The position numbers and the translations under genes are program-made. The notes under the pieces were generated by a model that had not been told where the DNA came from, ran no database searches, and saw only the letters and a program-made list of their open reading frames with translations. A stretch of 50,602 nt of DNA from Nodosilinea sp. LEGE 07298 (GTDB lineage: Bacteria; Cyanobacteriota; Cyanobacteriia; Phormidesmidales; Phormidesmidaceae): NCBI RefSeq assembly GCF_015207265.1, contig NZ_JADEXE010000013.1:1-50602 (forward strand), read 5' to 3'. Shown one piece after another: positions 35,236 through 44,667 of this stretch (the stretch's first letter is position 1; every line of letters starts with the position of its first letter).

Positions 35236-35655
35236 ATGCTTAGTCCAAAACGAACTAAATTTCGCAAGCAGCACCGCGGGCGTATGCGCGGAATGGCTCA
35301 GCGGGGCAGCGACATCAACTTTGGCGATTTTGCCCTCCAGGCAACTGAGCCCTGCTGGTTGACTTCTCGTCAAATTGAAGCAGCTCGTCGAGCGATGACT
35401 CGCTACGTACGACGGGGTGGCAAAATCTGGATTCGAGTTTTTCCCGATAAACCTGTGACTATGCGTCCAGCAGAAACCCGGATGGGTTCGGGTAAAGGTA
35501 ATCCAGAGTATTGGGTTGCTGTGGTAAAGCCCGGTCGCATTGTCTTCGAAATTGCTGGCGTGCCCGAAGCGACTGCCCGCGAAGCTATGCGGCTTGCTGC
35601 CTTTAAGCTGCCGTTCAAGACCAAGTTTATCGCGCGCGACAGCAAGGAGGCATAG
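35236..35655 (+). CDS. rplP: Ribosomal protein uL16
   Basis: A 139-residue protein next to the A-site tRNA. Conserved parts are [32 protein letters not shown]-like [20 protein letters not shown] and [18 protein letters not shown]. Ends four bases before rpmC. Confidence 0.97.
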   Translation: MLSPKRTKFRKQHRGRMRGMAQRGSDINFGDFALQATEPCWLTSRQIEAARRAMTRYVRRGGKIWIRVFPDKPVTMRPAETRMGSGKGNPEYWVAVVKPGRIVFEIAGVPEATAREAMRLAAFKLPFKTKFIARDSKEA

Positions 35656-35658
35656 GTA

Positions 35659-35931
35659 ATGGCACTGTCAAAAATTAAAGAAGCTCGGAGTCTCAGTGAT
35701 GAAGAGTTGTTGACTGCGATCGCCGAAAGCAAACGCGAGCTGTTTCAACTGCGCTTTCAGAAGGCTACTCGACAGCTCGACAAGCAAAATCACCAGTTTA
35801 AGCATGTTCGTCACCGCCTATCTCAGCTGATGACGGTTCAGCGGGAACGCCAGCTAGCCGCCCTAGAAGAAGAGGTAGCGGCCCATGCCAATGCAGTAGC
35901 AGCGGCTACAACAGAATCGGTATCAGTGTAG
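35659..35931 (+). CDS. rpmC: Ribosomal protein uL29 with C-terminal extension
   Basis: A tunnel-exit protein. The normal two-helix part covers about residues 1-68 ([35 protein letters not shown]). After it comes an Ala/Glu/Val-rich extension of about 20 residues ([18 protein letters not shown]), making it 90 residues against about 65-75 for the family. The extension is probably disordered. Confidence 0.95.
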   Translation: MALSKIKEARSLSDEELLTAIAESKRELFQLRFQKATRQLDKQNHQFKHVRHRLSQLMTVQRERQLAALEEEVAAHANAVAAATTESVSV

Positions 35932-35947
35932 GGAATAGGTGAAGCAG

Positions 35948-36199
35948 ATGGCGGTTAAAGAACGAGTGGGGATGGTAGTCAGCAACAAGATGGATAAAAC
36001 CGTCGTGGTTGCTGTGGAGAGCCGAACGTCCCATCCTAAGTACGGCAAGATTGTGGTGCGAACCAAGCGCTATAAGGCTCACGACGAGGAGAATACGTGC
36101 CAGGAAGGCGATCAGGTGCGAATTCTTGAAACTCGTCCCCTGAGCCGGACCAAGCGCTGGGTGGTGGCTGACATTGTTAATCGCGCAGCAGACGCGTAG
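35948..36199 (+). CDS. rpsQ: Ribosomal protein uS17
   Basis: An early-binding 30S protein with an OB fold. The ATG at 35948 gives 83 residues starting [20 protein letters not shown], with AGGTGA about six bases upstream; a GTG nine bases earlier would place that signal at the codon itself. The segment [20 protein letters not shown] is diagnostic. Confidence 0.96.
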   Translation: MAVKERVGMVVSNKMDKTVVVAVESRTSHPKYGKIVVRTKRYKAHDEENTCQEGDQVRILETRPLSRTKRWVVADIVNRAADA

Positions 36200-36208
36200 G
36201 GGGAGATT

Positions 36209-36574
36209 GTGATTCAGCAAGAATCGTACTTGAACGTAGCAGATAACAGCGGTGCTCGAAAGCTCATGTGCATTCGCGTACTGGGCGGTAATCGTCGCTA
36301 CGCCGGAGTGGGCGACGTAATTATCGCTGTTGTCAAAGATGCGCTACCCAACATGGGTGTGAAGAAGTCAGATGTTGTGCGAGCTGTAGTGGTACGCACC
36401 AGAAAAGGATTGCGCCGCAGTAGTGGCATGAGCATTCGTTTTGACGACAATGCAGCGGTGATTATCAACCAGGACGGCAATCCTAAGGGAACCCGTGTGT
36501 TTGGGCCGGTTGCCCGCGAACTGCGCGACAAGAACTTTACCAAGATTGTGTCGCTGGCACCGGAGGTTCTCTAA
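36209..36574 (+). CDS. rplN: Ribosomal protein uL14
   Basis: A 121-residue 50S protein of the interface; it binds bL19 and release factors of idle ribosomes. Family features are [20 protein letters not shown] and the [20 protein letters not shown] end. The start is GTG after GGGGGAG. Its stop shares a base with the rplX start (TAATG). Confidence 0.97.
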   Translation: MIQQESYLNVADNSGARKLMCIRVLGGNRRYAGVGDVIIAVVKDALPNMGVKKSDVVRAVVVRTRKGLRRSSGMSIRFDDNAAVIINQDGNPKGTRVFGPVARELRDKNFTKIVSLAPEVL

Positions 36575-36921
36575 TGGCAACAACATCTAAAACGCCTGTG
36601 CGGCATAAAATCCACGTACGCAAGGGCGACACGGTTCAGGTGATCGCCGGACGCGATCGCGGCAAGGTAGGTGAAGTGCTCACCGTTATTCCCAAGACTA
36701 GTCAGGTTGTCGTTGAGGGAGTCAACATTCGCACTAAGCATGTCAAGCCTCAGCAAGAAGGAGAATCCGGGCAAATTGTCACCCAAGAGGCTCCTATCCA
36801 CAGCTCCAACGTCATGCTGTACTCCGAGAAAGAAAAAGTAGCTAGCCGGGTTGCTTATACCTTCACCGAAGACGGTCGTAAGGTGCGGATGCTGAAAAAG
36901 ACCGGAGAAATCATCGACTAG
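36574..36921 (+). CDS. rplX: Ribosomal protein uL24
   Basis: A 115-residue assembly initiator with a KOW motif in [16 protein letters not shown], then [19 protein letters not shown]. Translationally coupled to rplN by a one-base overlap. Confidence 0.97.
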   Translation: MATTSKTPVRHKIHVRKGDTVQVIAGRDRGKVGEVLTVIPKTSQVVVEGVNIRTKHVKPQQEGESGQIVTQEAPIHSSNVMLYSEKEKVASRVAYTFTEDGRKVRMLKKTGEIID

Positions 36922-36984
36922 GCCCAGTAGTTGTCTCTAGAAATATAGTCCTGACCAAGCCCAGGAAAGCAGAAGAAACGACCC

Positions 36985-37530
36985 ATGACCGACCAGCTCA
37001 AGACCATATATAAAGACACAGTGGTACCTAAACTGATGGAGCAGTTTAAGTACGAAAACATCCACCAGGTACCCAAAGTTACCAAAGTGACGGTTAACCG
37101 GGGTCTTGGGGAAGCTTCCCAGAATGCCAAGGCGCTGGAATCATCCCTGAGCGAACTAGCCCTGATCACTGGTCAACGCCCGGTAGTGACTCGTGCCAAG
37201 AAGGCGATCGCAGGTTTCAAAATTCGCCAGGGTATGCCTGTGGGGATCATGGTGACCCTGCGCTCCGATCGCATGTACGCTTTTCTAAATCGCCTTATTA
37301 ACCTTACCCTGCCCCGTATTCGCGACTTTCGTGGCATTAGTCCCAAGAGCTTCGACGGGCGCGGCAACTATACCCTGGGTCTGCGGGAGCAGTTAATCTT
37401 TCCTGAAATTGACTACGACAGCATCGATCAAATTCGCGGTATGGATATCACTATCGTGACTACCGCCAGCACCGATGAAGAAGGCCGAGCGCTACTCAAG
37501 GAATTGGGTATGCCGTTCCGTGACAACTAA
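36985..37530 (+). CDS. rplE: Ribosomal protein uL5
   Basis: A 181-residue protein that carries 5S rRNA in the central protuberance and touches the P-site tRNA. Typical parts are [40 protein letters not shown] and [20 protein letters not shown]. Confidence 0.98.
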   Translation: MTDQLKTIYKDTVVPKLMEQFKYENIHQVPKVTKVTVNRGLGEASQNAKALESSLSELALITGQRPVVTRAKKAIAGFKIRQGMPVGIMVTLRSDRMYAFLNRLINLTLPRIRDFRGISPKSFDGRGNYTLGLREQLIFPEIDYDSIDQIRGMDITIVTTASTDEEGRALLKELGMPFRDN

Positions 37531-37556
37531 CACAGGTTTATACGCGTACTAGAACT

Positions 37557-37958
37557 ATGGCTGCTAACGACACAATTGCGGATATGTTGACTCGCATCAG
37601 GAATGCGAATCTAGCGCGGCACCAAACCGTGGGCATTCCTTCTACCCGGATGACCCGGAGTATTGCCAAGGTACTGAAGGAGGAAGGCTTTATTACTGAC
37701 TACTCTGAGACCACCGTCGAAGAACGGCCTCAGATCGTGGTCGCCCTCAAGTACAAGGGCAAAACTCGTCAGCCCATCATTCGTAATCTCACCCGCGTTA
37801 GTAAGCCCGGTCTGCGCGTGTACTCCAACCGGAAGGAACTGCCTCGGGTGCTGGGCGGTATTGGCATTGCCATCGTTTCTACCTCAAGCGGCATCATGAC
37901 CGATCGCGATGCTCGTCGTCAGGGTATTGGTGGTGAAGTGCTTTGCTATGTCTGGTAG
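37557..37958 (+). CDS. rpsH: Ribosomal protein uS8
   Basis: A 133-residue central-domain organiser of the 30S subunit. It starts [20 protein letters not shown] and ends with the conserved [20 protein letters not shown]. In E. coli this protein represses the spc operon by binding near rplE; a hairpin just downstream here (37971-38007) is a possible parallel. Confidence 0.98.
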   Translation: MAANDTIADMLTRIRNANLARHQTVGIPSTRMTRSIAKVLKEEGFITDYSETTVEERPQIVVALKYKGKTRQPIIRNLTRVSKPGLRVYSNRKELPRVLGGIGIAIVSTSSGIMTDRDARRQGIGGEVLCYVW

Positions 37959-37970
37959 TCAGGTCGGTCA

Positions 37971-38007
37971 GGTAGGGTTCGTGGCGAACCTGTGCTACTC
38001 CCCTACC
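37971..38007 (+). promoter_or_regulatory. Nested hairpin between rpsH and rplF
   Basis: GGTAGG (37971-37976) pairs with CCTACC (38002-38007). Inside it GGTTCG (37976-37981) pairs with CGAACC (37985-37990) around loop TGG; the two helices share base 37976, so one end pair must give way. It stands in the 100 bp gap between two co-oriented ribosomal genes, about 50 bp before rplF. Confidence 0.45.
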
Positions 38008-38058
38008 GCTGGTTATTAAGGGCGTTATCGAGTGCTAAGGATTTAGGAGTTTTGCATC

Positions 38059-38598
38059 ATGTCACGTATTGGCAAACGGCCAATTCCAGTCCCGGCTAAG
38101 GTGTCAATCACGATTGACGGTCAGGATGTTCAAGTCAAAGGGCCCAAGGGTGAACTGTCTCGCACCTTGCCCAGTGGCGTTGTAGTGGTTCAAGAGGGCG
38201 ATACCATATTGGTGAATCGCAAGGACGATTCTCGGCTAGCCCGTGAGCGACATGGTCTTTGTCGCACTCTGGTTGCCAACATGGTTGAAGGGGTTTCCAA
38301 CGGTTACCAAAAGCGCTTAGAAATTCAGGGTATTGGCTATCGGGCTCAGGTACAGGGCCGTAACCTTAACCTCAGTCTGGGGTATAGCCACCCTGTTGTT
38401 TTTGAGCCGCCTGCGGGCATTGAATTTGTCGTAGAAAATAACACCAATGTGGTTATCAGCGGCATTGATAAAGAGTTAGTCGGTAATATCGCCGCCAGCA
38501 TTCGGGCAAGCCGTCCACCTGAGCCCTATAAGGGTAAAGGTGTACGCTATGCCGGTGAGCAGGTCAGACGTAAGGCTGGTAAGTCAGGGAAGAAGTAA
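38059..38598 (+). CDS. rplF: Ribosomal protein uL6
   Basis: A 179-residue protein at the base of the L7/L12 stalk near the factor-binding centre. Features are [40 protein letters not shown] and [27 protein letters not shown] stands upstream of the ATG. Confidence 0.98.
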   Translation: MSRIGKRPIPVPAKVSITIDGQDVQVKGPKGELSRTLPSGVVVVQEGDTILVNRKDDSRLARERHGLCRTLVANMVEGVSNGYQKRLEIQGIGYRAQVQGRNLNLSLGYSHPVVFEPPAGIEFVVENNTNVVISGIDKELVGNIAASIRASRPPEPYKGKGVRYAGEQVRRKAGKSGKK

Positions 38599-38601
38599 GC
38601 C

Positions 38602-38961
38602 ATGAAAGCAAGTCGTAAAGAATTAACCCGTCGCCGTCACGACCGCATTCGTCGCCGCGTGTTTGGTACCCCTGAACGGCCCCGTCTGGCCGTATTTCGT
38701 TCAAATCAGCATATCTATGCTCAGATCATTGACGATACAAGCCATCACACTCTGGTGGCCGCATCGACTGTTGAGCCTGATGTTTTGAAGGATGAAACGG
38801 GCGCGACCCAGGATTCTGCTGCGGTAGTCGGTAAGTTGGTGGCCGAGCGAGCGTTGAAGGCTGGCATAACTCAGGTTGTTTTTGACCGGGGCGGTAAGCT
38901 TTACCACGGTCGAGTGGCAGCTCTAGCCGATGCGGCTCGGGAAGCTGGCTTGAGCCTTTAG
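38602..38961 (+). CDS. rplR: Ribosomal protein uL18
   Basis: A 119-residue 5S rRNA-binding protein. The basic N-terminus ([20 protein letters not shown]) binds [22 protein letters not shown] and [20 protein letters not shown] are family marks. It begins three bases after the rplF stop. Confidence 0.97.
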   Translation: MKASRKELTRRRHDRIRRRVFGTPERPRLAVFRSNQHIYAQIIDDTSHHTLVAASTVEPDVLKDETGATQDSAAVVGKLVAERALKAGITQVVFDRGGKLYHGRVAALADAAREAGLSL

Positions 38962-39030
38962 GACTCAAACTGTTGGTTGCGAATCGAAAACACCTAATTC
39001 TGCTTGATGTAAATAAGGCTGGGGAAAGGC

Positions 39031-39552
39031 ATGGCAAACCGTCGCAAAGAAGCGCGTACTAAAGAGAAAAAAACTGACTGGCAGGAGCGCGTTGTTCAAA
39101 TCCGTCGCGTAACTAAGGTCGTGAAGGGGGGTAAAAAGCTGAGCTTTCGGGCCATTGTCGTTGTTGGTAACGAGAAAGGCCAAGTTGGCGTTGGCGTTGG
39201 CAAAGCTGGGGATGTGATCGGTGCCGTGAAGAAGGGCGTGGCCGATGGCAAAAAACACCTAGTAGATGTGCCTTTAACTCGCTCCTACTCAATTCCTCAC
39301 CCCTCTAGTGGTATCGGCGGCGGCGCAAAGGTCTTTATGCGCCCTGCGGCCCCTGGTACTGGGGTGATTGCCGGTGGCGCTGTCCGCACCGTGCTGGAAC
39401 TGGCTGGTGTTCGTAATGTACTGGCCAAGCAGCTGGGGTCTAACAACCCTCTAAATAATGCCCGGGCCGCTGCAGATGCCCTGGCCTCCCTGCGCACCTT
39501 CGCTGACGTAGCTGAAGAGCGGGATATTCCGGTTGAAAATCTGTACGTTTAA
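39031..39552 (+). CDS. rpsE: Ribosomal protein uS5
   Basis: A 173-residue protein of the mRNA entry side and of decoding accuracy. The double-stranded RNA-binding part has [20 protein letters not shown] and [20 protein letters not shown]; the C-terminal part has the [19 protein letters not shown] turn. Confidence 0.98.
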   Translation: MANRRKEARTKEKKTDWQERVVQIRRVTKVVKGGKKLSFRAIVVVGNEKGQVGVGVGKAGDVIGAVKKGVADGKKHLVDVPLTRSYSIPHPSSGIGGGAKVFMRPAAPGTGVIAGGAVRTVLELAGVRNVLAKQLGSNNPLNNARAAADALASLRTFADVAEERDIPVENLYV

Positions 39553-39664
39553 ACTAAATCAAGTTCAGCTCGAGATCTGTAGTTTTTCCTAAGGCAAGAC
39601 TCCACTTCTGGATTTGGATAAGGTTTAATTCCTTTCGGTATCGCTGTTTCTATTTTCCTCAGCC

Positions 39665-40111
39665 ATGAGAATCAACGACGCACAACCACAAGCAGGCTCT
39701 AAGCACCGCCGTCGCCGCGTTGGTCGCGGTATTTCGGCAGGGCAGGGTGCTAGCTGCGGCTTCGGCATGCGGGGTCAAAAATCGCGATCGGGTCGCGGTA
39801 CTCGACCCGGCTTTGAGGGGGGGCAAATGCCTCTCTATCGCCGCATTCCCAAGCTCAAGCATTTCCCTCTGGTAAACCAAAAGGTTTATACCATCATTAA
39901 CGTCAAGGGCTTGGCCGATCTGGCTACGGGTACTGACGTATCTCTTGAGTCGCTGTTAGAATCTGGCATTTTAACCACTAACGATGGCCCTTTGAAGGTG
40001 CTGGGTGATGGTGATTTAGGTGTAGCTCTAAACGTCAGGGCTGCAGCATTTACCCAGTCGGCTAAAGAAAAAATTGAGCAAGCTGGCGGCACCTGCGAAG
40101 TGGTCGCATAG
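39665..40111 (+). CDS. rplO: Ribosomal protein uL15
   Basis: A 148-residue late-assembly 50S protein. The Gly/Arg-rich N-terminus ([20 protein letters not shown] and [18 protein letters not shown]) threads through 23S rRNA. The C-terminal domain ends [17 protein letters not shown]. The usual rpmD (uL30) does not precede it; cyanobacteria lack that gene. Confidence 0.97.
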   Translation: MRINDAQPQAGSKHRRRRVGRGISAGQGASCGFGMRGQKSRSGRGTRPGFEGGQMPLYRRIPKLKHFPLVNQKVYTIINVKGLADLATGTDVSLESLLESGILTTNDGPLKVLGDGDLGVALNVRAAAFTQSAKEKIEQAGGTCEVVA

Positions 40112-40124
40112 CGAGATGGTTCTC

Positions 40125-40151
40125 CTATCCCTTAGACTGGGGTGGGGATAG
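40125..40151 (+). promoter_or_regulatory. Hairpin between rplO and secY
   Basis: CTATCCC (40125-40131) and GGGATAG (40145-40151) pair across a 13-base loop. It lies in the 108 bp gap before secY. The following ATCTATAG is repeated once (ATCTATAGAATCTATAG). Confidence 0.4.
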
Positions 40152-40219
40152 TATCTATAGAATCTATAGGTGCCAATTGCCGTCAATGTATTGCTAATGT
40201 AGGGCTGAGGTATTGTTGC

Positions 40220-41533
40220 ATGGTCGTAAGTCGGGGTAAAAATCCCAGCGCGCAGGAAACATTTATGCAGATGGCTCAGGCTGCCGGTCTGCGCAGCCGT
40301 CTGCTGGTGACCCTGGGTCTGCTGGTGTTGGTCAGACTGGGGATTTTTATTCCCGTACCAGGCATTGATCGTCAGGCCTTTGCCGCGTCGATTCAATCGG
40401 GTAGTCTGGCAGGCTTTGTGGGCTTTTTAGATATCTTTGTGGGCGGCGGTTTGTCAGCCCTGGGTATTTTTGCTCTGGGTATTTTGCCCTTCATCAATGC
40501 TTCCATTATTATGCAGCTGCTGACAGCAGCTCTACCCCAGCTAGAAGACCTACAGAAGAACGAGGGCGAGGCCGGGCGACGCAAAATTTCCCAAATTACT
40601 CGCTACGTCGCTTTGGGCTGGGCAATTTTGCAAAGTACGTTACTGTCCTCCTTTTTGCTGTACCAGTTTGCGGAAGTTCCTGGACCGCTCTTTGTTGCTC
40701 AAACGGTGATTGCCTTAACTGCAGGCTCGATGTTTGTGATGTGGGTGGGTGAGTTGATCACCGAGCGAGGTATTGGTAACGGCGCTTCGCTGCTGATTTT
40801 CTTGAATATCGTGTCTACCTTGCCTCGTTCCCTAGGGCAAACCATTGAGCTTGCTCAAAGTGGCGATCGCGGCCTAGTCGGCGGCGTCATTATTTTGATG
40901 CTGGCCTTTTTGGCCATGATTGTCGGCATTGTCTTTGTTCAAGAGGGCACTCGCCGCATCCCAATTGTTTCTGCTCGTCGCCAGGTGGGCCGCAAGCTGT
41001 ATCTAGAACAGAGCAACTATCTGCCCCTGCGCCTTAACCAGGGTGGTGTGATGCCGATTATCTTTGCCTCAGCGGTACTGGTGTTGCCCATCTCGCTGAC
41101 CCAATACGTAGCCAACCCGGCTTTTGGTCAGTTTGTAAATAACTACCTAAACCCGACCTCCTGGTTCTACGTCTCGCTGTACCTGGTGCTCATTCTCTTC
41201 TTTAGCTACTTTTACTCGTCGTTGGTGATGAACCCCGATGATGTCTCCCGCAACCTGAAGAAGATGGGGGCCAGCATTCCTGGTATTCGTCCTGGTAAGG
41301 CCACTACTGAGTACATCAGCCGTATCCTGAACCGATTGACTTTCCTGGGTGCAATTTTCTTGGGGATGGTGGCGGTTGTTCCTAGTGCTGTTGAGAGCCT
41401 GACTCGAGTGCCGACCTTTCGTGGTTTTGGGGCAACTTCCTTGCTGATTTTGGTGGGTGTTGCCATTGACACCGCTAAACAGATCCAAACCTACGTGATT
41501 TCCCAGCGCTACGAAGGAATGGTGAAACAGTAG
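40220..41533 (+). CDS. secY: Preprotein translocase subunit SecY
   Basis: The pore of the Sec translocon in plasma and thylakoid membranes. The ATG at 40220 gives 437 residues starting MVVSRGKNPSAQETF, the opening I know from cyanobacterial SecY; GAGG stands nine bases upstream. An in-frame ATG at 40142 would add 26 unlikely residues. Ten membrane segments can be seen, among them LLVTLGLLVLVRLGIFIPVP and the plug-side GGGLSALGIFALGILPFI. The stop shares one base with the adk start. Confidence 0.97.
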   Translation: MVVSRGKNPSAQETFMQMAQAAGLRSRLLVTLGLLVLVRLGIFIPVPGIDRQAFAASIQSGSLAGFVGFLDIFVGGGLSALGIFALGILPFINASIIMQLLTAALPQLEDLQKNEGEAGRRKISQITRYVALGWAILQSTLLSSFLLYQFAEVPGPLFVAQTVIALTAGSMFVMWVGELITERGIGNGASLLIFLNIVSTLPRSLGQTIELAQSGDRGLVGGVIILMLAFLAMIVGIVFVQEGTRRIPIVSARRQVGRKLYLEQSNYLPLRLNQGGVMPIIFASAVLVLPISLTQYVANPAFGQFVNNYLNPTSWFYVSLYLVLILFFSYFYSSLVMNPDDVSRNLKKMGASIPGIRPGKATTEYISRILNRLTFLGAIFLGMVAVVPSAVESLTRVPTFRGFGATSLLILVGVAIDTAKQIQTYVISQRYEGMVKQ

Positions 41534-42087
41534 TGACGCGACTTATTTTTCTTGGCCCTCCAGGGGCAGGCAAAGGGACTCAAGCTCAGCTGCTGGCTAA
41601 GGATTGTGATGTGCCCCATATTTCCACTGGGGATATTCTACGGTCGGCGGTGGCAGCAGGCAGTGAGTTAGGCCAAAAAGCTGATCACTATATGGCCGCC
41701 GGTGAACTGGTGCCCGACGAGCTGATTCTCGACTTAATTGAGGAGCGCTTGGGTCATGAAGATACGCAAAAGGGTTGGCTTTTAGATGGGTTCCCTCGCA
41801 ATGTGCCCCAGGCGGAGTTTTTGCAAAAGCTGCTAGATCAGATCGATCAACCCGTTGACTTTGTGATTAATCTGGATGTTGAGGATGATGTCATTGTGGC
41901 TCGGCTGTTGCAGCGAGGCCGTAAGGATGACGAAGAGTCGGTGATTTTGAATCGGCTTGAGGTGTACCGTCAGCAAACAGAGCCGCTGATTGAGTTTTAC
42001 CGCAGCCGTCAACAGCTAGTATCGGTGGACGGGAATCAGACCATGGAAGCAGTGTATGCCGATCTTAAGCGCCTGGTAATGGACTAG
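41533..42087 (+). CDS. adk: Adenylate kinase
   Basis: Interconverts ATP, AMP and ADP. The 184-residue protein has the P-loop GPPGAGKGTQ near residue 8, the AMP part DGFPRNVPQAEFL and a short LID (LLQRGRKDDEESVILNR), so it is the short, zinc-free type usual in cyanobacteria. The GTG start overlaps secY by one base. Confidence 0.97.
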   Translation: MTRLIFLGPPGAGKGTQAQLLAKDCDVPHISTGDILRSAVAAGSELGQKADHYMAAGELVPDELILDLIEERLGHEDTQKGWLLDGFPRNVPQAEFLQKLLDQIDQPVDFVINLDVEDDVIVARLLQRGRKDDEESVILNRLEVYRQQTEPLIEFYRSRQQLVSVDGNQTMEAVYADLKRLVMD

Positions 42088-42143
42088 CGGCTGGGGTTAT
42101 GCTATAGGTCAATCTGTTAGTTTGTATTTAGGGAGAAGTCAGC

Positions 42144-42368
42144 TTGTCTAAGCAAGACCTAATTGAAATGGAGGGCACCATTACCGAATCGTTGCCGAAC
42201 GCGATGTTCCGGGTCGATTTGGACAATGGTTTTAACGTTCTAGCCCACATTTCGGGAAAGATTCGTCGTAACTACATTAAGATCTTGCCCGGCGATCGCG
42301 TCAAGGTAGAACTCACCCCCTACGACTTGACCAAGGGGCGCATCACCTATCGCCTCCGCAAGAAGTAG
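42144..42368 (+). CDS. infA: Translation initiation factor IF-1
   Basis: A 74-residue OB-fold protein that blocks the A site during initiation. It reads [20 protein letters not shown] and ends [17 protein letters not shown]. The start codon is TTG, after GGGAGAAG. It closes the plus-strand cluster; rpmJ, its usual next gene, is at 26004 on the other strand. Only six bases separate its stop from that of the convergent dgcN-like gene. Confidence 0.96.
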   Translation: MSKQDLIEMEGTITESLPNAMFRVDLDNGFNVLAHISGKIRRNYIKILPGDRVKVELTPYDLTKGRITYRLRKK

Positions 42369-42374
42369 CTTGGC

Positions 42375-43382
42375 CTAGCTCAAAATTGGTGCTAATAGCT
42401 TCTCAGCCCCTGTACGGAAGATATCTGCACAGGGTAGTTCTGTTTGAGCTTCTATGTCCTGCACAGCGGCCTCGGCGGCGGCGGCGGTAAGGTGGCCAGT
42501 ATTGAGAGCGATCGCCACGACCTTGGCGGGGTAAAACGCCCCTGCTGCCGTGGTTACCTGTTCATATAGCGCCACGACACTAGGCAGGTCAGGAATTTTT
42601 ACTTCTGGGAAGTTGTGAATATGACTTTGCCCGGCCCGATGTACCAGCACCAAATGGGTCGGCTGGGTGCCCCGTAGCAGGGGCAGCGTAGCGGTCGAAG
42701 CTGGATTGAGCAACGACCCCTGTCCTTCTACGAAGATGAAATCGTGATTGGGGCCGTAGCGCATAACTTGTTGTTCGATTGCGCCCGAAGCATAGTCAAC
42801 CCTAATGGCATCTAAGGGCACGCCGTCATCCCCAAGCATGAGGTTAGTTTGCCCGGTGGCGATGACTTTTGAGCGCAGCCCACGATGGAGACAGGCCCGG
42901 TGCAGTTCTAAGGTGGCAGACATTTTGCCGACAGACATATCGGTGCCTACAGTCAAAATTCGCCTGCAGGCCAACTGCCTAGCCTGGCCACTACCTACAG
43001 TCAGGCCCTCGGGTTCTTTTCGCACATCCCAAATCCACTGGTAGGGTCTGAGCCAGGGCTGAAGTGCAGGAAGGTCTGCCATGGGCGTATGCAGCCCGTT
43101 GACGATGCTCAAGCCGGCTTTAACGGCCTGCTCTATCTCTTGGAACCAGGCGTCGGGCAGCTTGCCGCCGGAGGGGGCAATGCCAATGGTGAGAACGTCT
43201 GGAGTGAAAGTGAGCGCCTCGGTCAGTGACTCAACCACGGGAATGGGTTTGTCGATGCCGGTGAGATCGACCAGCGATCGCCCTGCCGCCTGATAATCAA
43301 TTACCGCTACGATCGGCGACTGGCTGAAGCGCAACAGGGCCAAACCCGTTTTGCCCATCGTGCTCTGGGTGCCCTCGTGCAT
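42375..43382 (-). CDS. dgcN: DUF1611/DgcN-type protein
   Basis: A P-loop protein of the DUF1611 family. Some members (DgcN) acetylate D-glutamate before its racemisation by DgcA. The 335 residues include PDVLTIGIAPSGGKLPDAW in the N-terminal domain, the P-loop VGTDMSVGKMSATLEL at about 149-164, and FIFVEGQGSLLNPAS. Codons upstream of the ATG continue in frame back to the stop of dgcA and would encode RIALL-MHEG, which resembles how I recall relatives beginning. There is no ATG, GTG or TTG in that stretch, so the real start may be unusual or the N-terminus slightly short. Confidence 0.8.
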   Translation of the reverse strand: MHEGTQSTMGKTGLALLRFSQSPIVAVIDYQAAGRSLVDLTGIDKPIPVVESLTEALTFTPDVLTIGIAPSGGKLPDAWFQEIEQAVKAGLSIVNGLHTPMADLPALQPWLRPYQWIWDVRKEPEGLTVGSGQARQLACRRILTVGTDMSVGKMSATLELHRACLHRGLRSKVIATGQTNLMLGDDGVPLDAIRVDYASGAIEQQVMRYGPNHDFIFVEGQGSLLNPASTATLPLLRGTQPTHLVLVHRAGQSHIHNFPEVKIPDLPSVVALYEQVTTAAGAFYPAKVVAIALNTGHLTAAAAEAAVQDIEAQTELPCADIFRTGAEKLLAPILS

Positions 43383-43415
43383 AAGCAGGGCGATGCGGCT
43401 ATCGGGCTTGAGATA

Positions 43416-44453
43416 CTAGTTGAGTCCAAGTCCAGGGTGGTTGGGGGGCAGCAGGCGGCCATTAGCTAGCGTGAGACCCGTAAACGGATCGTCGCGCAGG
43501 TTGAGGTGGCTGTCGAGGTCGAGGTAGCGGGCTAGGGGTGAGACCTGGGCCATCGCACCATTGGCAAGGCTGCTGTCGGAATAGCAGCCAAACATAACCT
43601 GTAGACCGCAGGCTTGGGCGGTGTGAATCATCCTCAGCACTTCGCTGAGCCCACCTGCTTTCATTAGCTTAATGTTAATGCCATCCACCAAATTCGCTAG
43701 GTGAGGAATATCTGAGCTGTTGAAACAGCTTTCATCCACAAAGACCGGGATTGGCGAGTGCTGTTTGAGATTTGCTAAATCAGCGTTTTGGCTCACGGGC
43801 AGGGGTTGTTCGAGATGGGTGACTTGGCGATCGCTCAGCCATTCAGCCATTACCTTGGCACTGTCCAAAGTCCAGCCGCCGTTGGCATCAACGCTAAGGC
43901 TAACGCTGGCCGGGATATGGTCGTAGATAGCTTGAAACATCGCTTGATCGGCCTCCAGTCCGTTGGGGCTACCCAGCTTTACCTTAAGGGCGCGGGCAGA
44001 GGTTTGCTGTAGCCAATCCTGCGATCGCTGCTGAGCGGCTGCAGGCGATGAAATGCCTACCGTCACCGAGGTGGGCTGAATTCGCTCAACATCTAGCCCT
44101 AGCAGCCGCCAGACCGGTTGCCCCGTGGCCTTACCACACCAGTCCCACAGCGCCACATCTAGGGCAGCGCGACTGGCGGAGTGAATGGAGAGTTCGGTCA
44201 CAACGGCTTCGATCGCCTGGCGATCAAAGGGATGAAACCCTTCTAACGCCGTTTGCAAGCGAGCTATATCGGCTTGCAAAATCTCTAGGGTTTGCTGGTG
44301 AGTGCCGATAGAAAACGGGGCAGCTTCTCCCCAACCCTCAATACCCTCAGCGCTAAGCCTGAGCCAGAGGTTGGTGGATTGAGCCGTGGTGCCGCGACTG
44401 ATGGTGAGCGGTACACGCTTATGGACGGTAAAGGGTTGGCAGGAAAGCTTCAT
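43416..44453 (-). CDS. dgcA: DgcA / L-Ala-D/L-Glu epimerase type, enolase superfamily
   Basis: A 345-residue enzyme that inverts a carbon next to a carboxylate. The catalytic K157-x-K159 (ALKVKLGS), the metal ligands D189 (SVDANGG), E215 (THLEQPLP) and D240 (VFVDES), and the second base K265 (IKLMKAGG) are all present. The C-terminal DLDSHL carries the DxD seen in dipeptide epimerases. Next to a DUF1611 gene, it may act on N-acetyl-D-glutamate or on muropeptide-derived L-Ala-D-Glu; the sequence does not settle this. The two genes lie 33 bp apart on the same strand. Confidence 0.85.
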   Translation of the reverse strand: MKLSCQPFTVHKRVPLTISRGTTAQSTNLWLRLSAEGIEGWGEAAPFSIGTHQQTLEILQADIARLQTALEGFHPFDRQAIEAVVTELSIHSASRAALDVALWDWCGKATGQPVWRLLGLDVERIQPTSVTVGISSPAAAQQRSQDWLQQTSARALKVKLGSPNGLEADQAMFQAIYDHIPASVSLSVDANGGWTLDSAKVMAEWLSDRQVTHLEQPLPVSQNADLANLKQHSPIPVFVDESCFNSSDIPHLANLVDGINIKLMKAGGLSEVLRMIHTAQACGLQVMFGCYSDSSLANGAMAQVSPLARYLDLDSHLNLRDDPFTGLTLANGRLLPPNHPGLGLN

Positions 44454-44603
44454 CGGCGCAGCCAGGGCTAAGGGGGTATTTCACATATAACGCTTTTAGC
44501 CTGCTTCTGAAAGATTTCACGGACGTTCGGGTAAATGCCCTGCCTGTCTCCACGCGATACTTTCACCGTTTGTGTTGAGTTATCTGCATCCAAATCAGAA
44601 CGG

Positions 44604-44632
44604 TTGACGTACTAGCTGTGAGTCTCTACCTG
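44604..44632 (+). promoter_or_regulatory. Possible promoter of the CHRD gene
   Basis: TTGACG (44604-44609), 17 bases, then TACCTG (44627-44632), giving a start near 44639 and a leader of about 29 bases. The -10 box is poor, so this is tentative. Confidence 0.25.
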
Positions 44633-44667
44633 CAGGGACATCAATTAATCTGTTGGATGGAAGCACT

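Noticed and set aside
40142-40219. Longer SecY N-terminus (26 extra residues)
   Set aside because: The stretch is Cys-rich and unlike SecY; the ATG at 40220 matches the known cyanobacterial start.
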